From the NCBI GenBank assembly GCA_024403585.1, contig JAKSRN010000025.1:1-13088 (forward strand): a DNA stretch of 13,088 bases. The letters run 5' to 3'. Shown here in pieces: positions 8,227 to 13,088 of the stretch. Made by a program: the position numbers and the translations under genes. The stretch's first letter is position 1, and every line of letters starts with the position of its first letter. The stretch comes from Lachnospiraceae bacterium (GTDB lineage Bacteria > Bacillota > Clostridia > Lachnospirales > Lachnospiraceae). The notes under the pieces were generated by a model that was not told the DNA's origin, did no database searches, and saw nothing but the letters and a program-made list of their open reading frames with translations.

Positions 8227-8531
8227 GACTGAGCAAATATGAGCAGGAAACGATCATCAACTTCAACGAGGATGAAGCGGTGGCCTCTGTGTATACGCAT
8301 AATCCCAAGCTCAAGGAGCGTTTGAAGCAGATGGCAGCTCGATTTCCTGCTGATTGCTCCTTTGTCTCAAAAAACAGTGCCGGTGGTGTGACATATCAGA
8401 TCAGCAAAAAGCTGGTTTCCATTCGTCAGCCATACAGTGAGGAACGCAGACAGAAGGACCGCGAGCGTGCACTGGCAGCCAATCGAAGGCCGCCCACAAA
8501 GTCGGAGAGCGAACAAAAGCTCCCGGAATAA
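8223..8531 (+). CDS. 102-residue conserved ICE protein
   Basis: The small protein starts MRLSKYEQETIINFNEDEA and continues VASVYTHNPKLKERLKQMA. Similar proteins of about 80-110 residues recur next to ArdC/LtrC-like genes in Tn1549-type elements; some databases label them only by weak similarity, and I know of no tested function. It has a mixed alpha/beta pattern with a central AVASVYTHN strand, a helix KERLKQMAARF, a second sheet region (GGVTYQISKKLVSI) and a basic, disordered C-terminus. The ATG at 8223 is chosen because it overlaps the previous stop in ATGA. A TTG three codons earlier (8214) is possible but poorly placed. A hairpin terminator follows 13 bases after the stop, closing this block. 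Confidence 0.82.
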   Translation: MRLSKYEQETIINFNEDEAVASVYTHNPKLKERLKQMAARFPADCSFVSKNSAGGVTYQISKKLVSIRQPYSEERRQKDRERALAANRRPPTKSESEQKLPE

Positions 8532-8544
8532 CCATTTAAATCAT

Positions 8545-8588
8545 AGCGGGGATAAGTCCATAGGCTGGCTTATCCCTGCTTTTTATTT
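8545..8588 (+). terminator. Rho-independent terminator inside the gene cluster
   Basis: AGCGGGGATAAG (8545-8556) pairs with CTTATCCCTGCT (8569-8580), 12 base pairs with one G-U, around a 12-base loop. It is followed directly by TTTTATTTT. This is a textbook intrinsic terminator for plus-strand transcription. It ends the block finishing at 8531, yet the next gene on the same strand starts only 31 bases later with no clear promoter in between, so readthrough or antitermination is possible. Confidence 0.82.
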
Positions 8589-8589
8589 T

Positions 8590-8603
8590 GGAGCATAGGC
8601 TCC
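8590..8603 (+). other. Short hairpin just before the ribosome site of the ArdC-like gene
   Basis: GGAGC (8590-8594) and GCTCC (8599-8603) can pair around ATAG. The hairpin lies immediately upstream of the AAGGAG ribosome site (8607-8612) for the start at 8620 and directly after the terminator T-run. The GGAG in its left arm could also compete as a false ribosome site. A role in controlling initiation is only inferred. Confidence 0.35.
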
Positions 8604-8619
8604 GGAAAGGAGAAGAAAA

Positions 8620-10656
8620 ATGCCTCAAAACACACAGTATGATCGAGTGAAGGAAATTACCGATCAGCTTGAGGATGGGATCGCTCAGCTGTTTGAGTCA
8701 GATCAATATATGCAGTGGCTTACAACGATGAGCCGCTTCCATGATTACAGTCTGAACAACACGATCCTGATTGCCATGCAAAAGCCGGATGCGACTTTGG
8801 TTGCGGGCTATACTGCCTGGCAAAAGCAGTTCGGAAGACAGGTCAATAAGGGCGAAAAGGCCATACGAATTCTGGCACCTACTCCCTACAAGCAGAAGGT
8901 CGAGGTGGACAAAACTGATCCCAATACCGGTGAGATTCTGATGAATCCGGATGGATCCACTCAGAAGGAGGTACAGGAGATACTTCGTCCGGCATTTAAG
9001 GTGGTCAGTGTATTTGATGTCAGCCAGACCGAAGGACGAGAGCTTCCTACACTTGGCGTAAATGAGCTGACCGGTGATGTTCAGCAGTTTGAAATGTTTT
9101 TTGAAGCGCTGAAACGTACCTGCCCTGTGCCTATGGAATTTGAAAGCATCACGTCCGGGGCCAAGGGCTATTACCATCAGGTCGAAAGACGAATTGCCAT
9201 TCAGGAGAACATGAGCCAGGTCCAGACCATTAAAACAGCTATTCATGAGATGGCTCATCAGAAGCTCCATGCCATAGATCCGAATAAGAAGGCTCCAGAG
9301 GCAGGACAGGATGTTCTCACGAGAAATGGTAAGGAGGTTGAAGCAGAGTCAGTCGCTTATACGATATGTCAGCATTATGGAATTGATACCTCGGACTATA
9401 GCTTTGCTTATATTGCTGGCTGGTCTCACGGCAAGGAAACGCCGGAGCTGAAGGCATCACTTAATACGATCCGAAAGGCTGCATCTGAGATGATCTCTGA
9501 GATCGACGGGCATATTCAGGAGCTGGTAGCTGAGCGAGATGCGAAAGCAGAAGAGCTGGCGGTAAAGCTGGACGATTTTGCAGAAACCTTCGATCCCTAT
9601 GGCTATGGTGATGCAGTTGAAGATCGTGAGGCCGCTGTTATTCAGCTGAAGGCTGATCTTTTGGAAGGCGGAAACGCCGCACAGGGCATGATCGATTACC
9701 TTCAGGAAATCGTTGATGATGGCGATGAATACGCGGGAACAGCTTCACTTCTCATTGCTCAGATCCAGCCCTTCATGAAAAAGGAAGCGATGACTGTGAC
9801 AGTAGAGCAGACAATGCAACAGACAGAAGCTGCATATCGTGTTGGTGATCATTTTCTGGAAATTCATGAGGCCTCTGATGGAAGCTGGGACTTTACGGTT
9901 TATGGCCACAATTACAGAGAAATTGATGGCGGCCAGATCGGAGAGCCCGGCAGCATGACCATGGACTATGCAGTACGAGAGGTTCTTGATTTTTATCAGC
10001 TTTCCGATCAGAAGGTTGAACCGATGGACAGAGATCAGCTTGCTGAGCTGACCACCCTTTATGATCCGACACTCACGGATGAACAGATTCATTTTATGGG
10101 AGAAGTCATAGAGCAGGGCTTTGATCCAAAGGCTTATTGGATAGGCGGTCAATGCATTGATCTCACGGCTCAAAGATTCTCTTCTGAGCAGCTTGCAGAA
10201 ATCCGTTATCAGGTTCAGATCGATGCGATTCCCAAAATGCTCTATACCAAGGAGCAATGGCATGAGATAGAAGCCGGTATTGCAGAAAAGGTGGATGTTA
10301 TGGCCTATGCGAACCCGGCCTATTCACCGGAACAGATGAGCATTCTTCACGGTGCATTGAATGCAGAAGCTCAAGGTTATCTGACGCATGCAGATGTGCT
10401 TGCTGTTGCAGATCCTTCGAAAACGGTTGAAGCCATGAGAACAGAGCTTCATGCATTAAGAAAGGACCCTGATACAGAGCAAAGGACTGTAGCTGCCAGG
10501 GAAACTTCAGAGACTGCACATGGAACAAAAGCTCCTAAAAGACAGAATGGTAAAAAGAAGTCGGTATTGGAGGACCTGCGTGAAAAGCAGGCAAAGATAG
10601 CCGGAGCAGAACCTCATAAGAGCCCCGGAAAAAGAAAAACGAAGGAGATGGAATAA
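8620..10656 (+). CDS. ArdC/LtrC-like zinc metalloprotein with extra ICE domains
   Basis: The 678-residue protein begins with an ArdC N-terminal-like region (about 1-150; LNNTILIAMQKPDATLVAGY, GRQVNKGEKAIRIL). This region binds single-stranded DNA in characterised ArdC. A metallopeptidase domain follows, with zinc motif H209-E-M-A-H213 and a downstream EVEAESVAY segment whose Glu (241 or 243) probably supplies the third ligand. After a coiled region (about 285-320) comes a module near 404-460 (YRVGDHFLEIHEASDGSWDF, REIDGGQIGEPGSMTMDYAV) resembling large polyvalent protein-associated (LPD16-like) domains. Degenerate helical repeats (about 485-590; LTDEQIHFMGEVIEQGFD, YSPEQMSILHGAL) and a KKSVLEDLREKQAK tail (644-678) complete it. 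ArdC proteins protect incoming conjugative DNA from restriction; that role is inferred here. AAGGAG at 8607-8612 supports the start. The stop overlaps the next start as TAATG. Confidence 0.88.
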   Translation: MPQNTQYDRVKEITDQLEDGIAQLFESDQYMQWLTTMSRFHDYSLNNTILIAMQKPDATLVAGYTAWQKQFGRQVNKGEKAIRILAPTPYKQKVEVDKTDPNTGEILMNPDGSTQKEVQEILRPAFKVVSVFDVSQTEGRELPTLGVNELTGDVQQFEMFFEALKRTCPVPMEFESITSGAKGYYHQVERRIAIQENMSQVQTIKTAIHEMAHQKLHAIDPNKKAPEAGQDVLTRNGKEVEAESVAYTICQHYGIDTSDYSFAYIAGWSHGKETPELKASLNTIRKAASEMISEIDGHIQELVAERDAKAEELAVKLDDFAETFDPYGYGDAVEDREAAVIQLKADLLEGGNAAQGMIDYLQEIVDDGDEYAGTASLLIAQIQPFMKKEAMTVTVEQTMQQTEAAYRVGDHFLEIHEASDGSWDFTVYGHNYREIDGGQIGEPGSMTMDYAVREVLDFYQLSDQKVEPMDRDQLAELTTLYDPTLTDEQIHFMGEVIEQGFDPKAYWIGGQCIDLTAQRFSSEQLAEIRYQVQIDAIPKMLYTKEQWHEIEAGIAEKVDVMAYANPAYSPEQMSILHGALNAEAQGYLTHADVLAVADPSKTVEAMRTELHALRKDPDTEQRTVAARETSETAHGTKAPKRQNGKKKSVLEDLREKQAKIAGAEPHKSPGKRKTKEME

Positions 10657-10874
10657 TGCTTAACGTGGAAGAAATGAGTATCATCACACTCTTTGATACA
10701 TCCTCAAGGGCGGCTGCATCAGAGGGCTTGCGATTTGCACTTGGTGCCATGAAGGACGAAGAACTGAGAGAAACGCTGGAGCAGCTTGAGAAAAAGCTGC
10801 AGCAGATGTCAGATGCTGAGTTTGCAGCAATAGATTTTACAGCATATGAGGAGGATGAAGCCTATGGCGAATGA
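10656..10874 (+). CDS. TTRAP-like transposon-transfer assisting protein
   Basis: This 72-residue acidic protein matches the TTRAP family pattern of Tn1549-type elements: an N-terminal VEEMSIITLFDTSSRAAASE segment, a helix EELRETLEQLEKKLQQMSD, then EFAAIDF and an acidic end. The family name reflects its presence in conjugative transposons, and I know of no direct mechanism. The ATG at 10656 shares its A with the TAA stop of the previous gene, and GAAGGAG lies about eight bases upstream. An ATG at codon 7 would remove the conserved N-terminal segment, so the first start is preferred. The 3' end overlaps the next gene by 11 bases and contains its ribosome site. The three genes 8620-12003 are therefore tightly coupled. 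Confidence 0.82.
   Translation: MLNVEEMSIITLFDTSSRAAASEGLRFALGAMKDEELRETLEQLEKKLQQMSDAEFAAIDFTAYEEDEAYGE
10848..10854 (+). promoter_or_regulatory. Ribosome binding site deciding the DUF3846-YodL start
   Basis: GAGGAGG inside the TTRAP-like gene lies nine bases before the ATG at 10864. An upstream in-frame ATG at 10846 overlaps this site and has no ribosome site of its own, so 10864 is the better start. Confidence 0.7.
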
Positions 10875-12003
10875 TAATTATGAAACCCGCTTGGTGGATG
10901 CAATGGAGGTTGCAGGCATGCATTTTGATGAGATCGACAGCAGCCCTGACTCTCTCCGCTTTACCTCCGAAACGGGTATTGTGACCTATTTCGAAAACTG
11001 GAATGAGGTCGAGAACTGGATTGAAGGAACGGTCTTTGATGATCCGGAGGTGGAACAGGAGGTTGATGAGATCCTGCATCCGGAAAAGTATGAGGATAAG
11101 GAGATTACGGTTCTGGTTGTACAGCCGGAAATGGAGCCGGAGGTCCGTCAGATCAGTACTGGACTGGAGGCATTGCAGCATGAGGTCGGCGGCATGATCG
11201 AGGTGGTTTATCCCTTTGACGATAACGTTGGCTTGATCATGAATGAGGAAGGCAAGCTGGAGGGACTGCCTCTTAATCGCGGCCTTTTCGATGATGAAGG
11301 CCGTCTGTATGATATCATTGCAGGAACCTTTATCGTTGCCGGTCTGACTGAGGATAACTTCGGTTCGCTTACGCCTGAACAGCTGCAGAAGTACAGTGAA
11401 CTTTATAAGCAGCCACAGATGTTTATGAAGCTTGGAAGGGATATCGTTGCGGTTCCGATTGAACCTAAAAAGCAGATTGGAACCTTCGAGCTGTTTCAGC
11501 TCAAGAGCACACCTGAGACGAGATACATGCAGTTTGAAAGCTATGACAGTCTGACCAAACATGGAAACACAGTAAGCCAGAGCAATTATGGGCAGGTGTA
11601 TTCCGGCAAGCTCTTTTCCGGCGATACACTTGATAGCATCTATGAACGCTTCAACCTACAGCATCCGGCTGATTTTCGCGGTCACTCTCTGAGCGTCAGT
11701 GATGTAATCGTCATGCATCAGAATGGGCAGGATCAGGCCTACTATGTTGACTCCTTTGGATTCAAACAGGTGCCTGAATTCTTCTCGGATAGTCCACTGA
11801 AAAAGGTGGAGGAGCTGTTGGAGGATGACTATGGCATGATCGATGGAATCATCAACAATGGCGATCGAAGAAAGGATGAAGAAGAGAAAAAGCCTTCTGT
11901 GTTGGAGAAGCTTCAGGAGAAAAAGAAGGAAGCTGCCGAAGCAGAGGCAACCAAGCCCAAAGCAGTTGTAAAAGATAAGGCACAAGGCCACTCCCTTGAA
12001 TAA
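10864..12003 (+). CDS. DUF3846-YodL fusion protein
   Basis: Three parts are visible in this 379-residue soluble protein. Residues 1-80 form an acidic N-terminal region that I do not recognise (YETRLVDAMEVAGMHFDEID). Residues about 81-190 match DUF3846: ITVLVVQPEMEPEVRQI, a GGMIEVVYPFDDNVGLIMNE core and GLFDDEGRLYDIIAGTFIVA. Residues about 209-307 match the YodL domain: FELFQLKSTPETRYMQFESY, NYGQVYSGKL, RGHSLSVSD (272-280) and YYVDSFGFKQVPEFF. A charged tail (342-379; KKPSVLEKLQEKKKEA, ending GHSLE) resembles the ends of the DUF5688 and ArdC-like proteins. All these domains are frequent in ICE proteins of gut Firmicutes and their roles are unknown. The start at 10864 is supported by GAGGAGG nine bases upstream. 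The gene overlaps the TTRAP-like gene by 11 bases. Confidence 0.88.
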   Translation: MANDNYETRLVDAMEVAGMHFDEIDSSPDSLRFTSETGIVTYFENWNEVENWIEGTVFDDPEVEQEVDEILHPEKYEDKEITVLVVQPEMEPEVRQISTGLEALQHEVGGMIEVVYPFDDNVGLIMNEEGKLEGLPLNRGLFDDEGRLYDIIAGTFIVAGLTEDNFGSLTPEQLQKYSELYKQPQMFMKLGRDIVAVPIEPKKQIGTFELFQLKSTPETRYMQFESYDSLTKHGNTVSQSNYGQVYSGKLFSGDTLDSIYERFNLQHPADFRGHSLSVSDVIVMHQNGQDQAYYVDSFGFKQVPEFFSDSPLKKVEELLEDDYGMIDGIINNGDRRKDEEEKKPSVLEKLQEKKKEAAEAEATKPKAVVKDKAQGHSLE

Positions 12004-12018
12004 TTTTTTCTCCGATAA

Positions 12019-12062
12019 TTTTCGACAAATTTCGCGCTACTCGTGTGCTAATATGTCGAAAA
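12019..12062. repeat. Inverted repeat with TTCGACA/TGTCGAA arms around a promoter
   Basis: TTTTCGACA (12019-12027) and TGTCGAAAA (12054-12062) are perfect 9-base inverted copies 26 bases apart, extending to 11 of 12 matches (12019-12030 against 12051-12062). The inner heptamer TGTCGAA equals the Spo0A-box consensus TGNCGAA on both arms. The arms straddle the candidate promoter, as an operator would. Whether Spo0A or an element-encoded regulator binds here is unknown. Confidence 0.6.
12046..12054 (+). promoter_or_regulatory. Candidate extended -10 promoter
   Basis: TGC-TAATAT is an extended -10 element (TGn followed by a TATAAT-like hexamer at 12049-12054). The best -35-like sequence, TCGACA (12022-12027), is 21 bases away, too far for a standard promoter, so activity would rely on the extended -10 or an activator. 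Transcription would start near 12061 and give a leader of about 20 bases before the GTG at 12082. Confidence 0.5.
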
Positions 12063-12081
12063 AAGAAAGGCGGTGGCAAAT

Positions 12082-12210
12082 GTGGAGAAAGAATATAGCT
12101 TACTGTTCAACGCTATTACAGATACAATCAAGAAGTTGGATGAACTGAAAATGCAGCTGATACAGATTCAGCAGCAGGCAGAGGAAATCTATATTTCCAA
12201 AGAAGAATAA
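12082..12210 (+). CDS. 42-residue conserved-looking ICE peptide (GTG start)
   Basis: The frame reads MEKEYSLLFNAITDTIKKLD then ELKMQLIQIQQQAEEIYISKEE. It is almost entirely helical and very likely a short coiled coil. The GTG at 12082 is chosen because AAAGG (12066-12070) precedes it at a workable distance and the product keeps a regular heptad-like pattern. The overlapping ATG at 12080 gives only 22 residues (MWRKNIAYCSTLL...) without that character. Short proteins of this type (EYxLLFNxITDTI, then LxxLKxxLIxxQxxAEEIY) are, to my recollection, frequent in Tn1549-type elements near the relaxase; the function is unknown. It has its own promoter candidate and its own terminator, forming an independent short unit next to the convergent relaxase gene. 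Confidence 0.72.
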   Translation: MEKEYSLLFNAITDTIKKLDELKMQLIQIQQQAEEIYISKEE

Positions 12211-12215
12211 GTATG

Positions 12216-12271
12216 AAGCCCGGTTCGGGATGCCAGTAATATCTGGTGTCTCGGACCGGGCTTTTCTTTTT
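12216..12271 (+). terminator. Strong rho-independent terminator
   Basis: A 21-base stem (12216-12236 with 12243-12263) closes around a six-base TAATAT loop and is followed by TTTTCTTTTT. Four of the pairs are G-U wobbles when transcribed from the plus strand; on the minus strand the same positions become A-C mismatches and no T-run follows. It therefore terminates the plus-strand transcript. Its T-tract overlaps the stop codon of the convergent relaxase gene. Confidence 0.88.
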
Positions 12272-13088
12272 ATGTTCTGTTTTGTGTCTGATCGTGTTCT
12301 GGTTCTGTTGGATGCTCTTGTCCCTGAAGAGCATAATAATTAGTTCGAACTGCCTGCATCTCTCTGTAATGATCACGGGCAACACAGTACCGTTCATATA
12401 CACCGTTCTTCTCAGAAATGAGAGCCTGCAATTCTTCGGATACTTTCTTTCTGGAAGGAAACTTTTCTTTTCCGTAATGGGCTCGCAGCTCCTTGACTGC
12501 AGCATCATAGATCATGAGCTCCGGATGGGTTTCTCGAAAGCGCTTCTTATCCTTTGAATCTGTATATTCCTTTTGCAGTGCCTTTGTTCGATAGTAATCG
12601 TTCAGTGCATGCTGTATCGACTTCTTCGACTTGATCCTGGCTTCTAATTCTTTCAGTGCGGCAGCCTGAGAATGAAAATCCTCTGATGCAAAAGCATAAC
12701 GACTTTCCATTTCATCAAGAGTAAGACCGTGCTCCAGAAGATAGGCAACGGACTTTGCTTCCTGCTTAAGATTTTCCTTCTTGATTGCGAAGGCGTATCC
12801 AGGACTGCTTTGTGCTTTTGCGTTCTGTGAAAGATCAGTTACCTCCCTTATGCTCTTGTCTGGCGTGATGCGATAGCCAATCGAAAAGAAGCGGAGTATT
12901 GCTGTCCTCTCAAAATCTGTACCCAGCGTTTTACCTCTGATGGGCTTAGTTCGATCAGGAAGATGATAGCTGATCTGGCCACGGCTCTCCTGAATAACAA
13001 TTCCATAGTTGGCAAGTAGCTTTTGCACGAATTCGTCGAAGGAATGACTGTCCTTCATGGTCTCCATGATCTGATTTCTGAGGATCAT
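12270..13088 (-). CDS. C-terminal part of a mobilisation relaxase, partial
   Basis: The frame is open to the window's right edge, so only the last 272 residues are seen; the first Met read at the edge is internal. The segment is rich in Lys, Arg and Glu and mostly helical. It starts with a small domain (about residues 15-70) reading FDEFVQKLLANYGIVIQESR, ISYHLPDRTKPIRGKTLG and DFERTAIL. This pattern is typical of the region downstream of the nuclease domain in Tn1549-type MobA/VirD2-like relaxases. A long coiled-coil region follows (about 120-250; ALKELEARIKSKKSIQHAL, VYERYCVARDHYREMQAVR). The catalytic Tyr and HUH histidines must lie upstream outside the window, so the MOB class cannot be checked. 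It runs opposite to all other genes here and converges with the 42-residue gene. It lacks the SVLEKL-type tail of three neighbours. Confidence 0.82.
   Translation of the reverse strand: MILRNQIMETMKDSHSFDEFVQKLLANYGIVIQESRGQISYHLPDRTKPIRGKTLGTDFERTAILRFFSIGYRITPDKSIREVTDLSQNAKAQSSPGYAFAIKKENLKQEAKSVAYLLEHGLTLDEMESRYAFASEDFHSQAAALKELEARIKSKKSIQHALNDYYRTKALQKEYTDSKDKKRFRETHPELMIYDAAVKELRAHYGKEKFPSRKKVSEELQALISEKNGVYERYCVARDHYREMQAVRTNYYALQGQEHPTEPEHDQTQNRT

Noticed and set aside
10846..10863. Upstream ATG at 10846 as start of the DUF3846-YodL protein
   Set aside because: It has no ribosome site and overlaps the GAGGAGG that serves the ATG at 10864.
11983..12009. Possible terminator CAAGG-loop-CCTTG followed by a T-run at the end of the DUF3846-YodL gene
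   Set aside because: The stem is only five base pairs and the six-T run starts five bases after it, so it is too weak to claim.
12080..12148. 22-codon ORF from the ATG at 12080
   Set aside because: The overlapping GTG frame at 12082 gives a longer helical peptide resembling small proteins of related elements.
1..13088. CRISPR array, tRNA, rRNA, insertion sequence or toxin-antitoxin pair
   Set aside because: No regularly spaced short repeats, RNA gene signatures, transposase motifs or recognisable toxin-antitoxin pair were seen on reading both strands.

Overview
The window reads as an internal segment of an integrative and conjugative element (ICE) of the Tn1549/CTn type found in gut Clostridia and related Firmicutes. 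The evidence is the gene set itself: a Cna_B/SpaA surface protein with its own sortase, a plasmid-type topoisomerase III, a DUF5688 protein, an ArdC/LtrC-like zinc metalloprotein, a TTRAP-type small protein, a DUF3846-YodL protein and the C-terminal part of a mobilisation relaxase. Strong AAGGAGG-type ribosome sites, moderate GC and lysine-rich protein tails fit a Firmicute host. The species cannot be named from this sequence, and no integrase, insertion sequence, rRNA, tRNA or CRISPR array is visible.

Layout. Positions 2-3349 hold the 3' part of a very large surface protein with ten Cna_B-like modules, ending in a PKTG sorting signal. A class B-type sortase (3324-4142) overlaps its end. Next come a small three-pass membrane protein resembling UPF0316/DUF5698 (4223-4717), a 48-residue membrane peptide (4780-4926) and topoisomerase III (4930-7035). 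After those lie a DUF5688 protein (7048-8103), a 35-residue peptide (8119-8226) and a 102-residue conserved ICE protein (8223-8531), ending at a hairpin terminator (8545-8588). The plus strand continues with the ArdC/LtrC-like protein (8620-10656), the TTRAP-like protein (10656-10874) and the DUF3846-YodL protein (10864-12003), all with overlapping junctions. A short separate unit follows: a candidate promoter inside an inverted repeat, a 42-codon GTG-start gene and a strong terminator (12019-12271). On the minus strand, converging on it, is the relaxase C-terminus (12270-13088, cut by the window edge).

How the parts fit (inference from family knowledge). The relaxase would nick the element and pilot the strand, and topoisomerase III would resolve topology during transfer or re-establishment. 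The ArdC-like protein may protect incoming DNA. The sortase would anchor the large adhesin, possibly aiding donor-recipient contact. The DUF5688, DUF3846-YodL, TTRAP and small proteins are recurrent passengers of this ICE class with no established biochemical role.

Points most worth attention: a related C-terminal tail on three otherwise unrelated proteins; an inverted repeat with Spo0A-box-like arms straddling a promoter before a minimal transcription unit; and an internal terminator followed by a second hairpin directly before a ribosome site. I did not find a clearly new system. The window looks like a recognisable ICE backbone with several poorly understood components.
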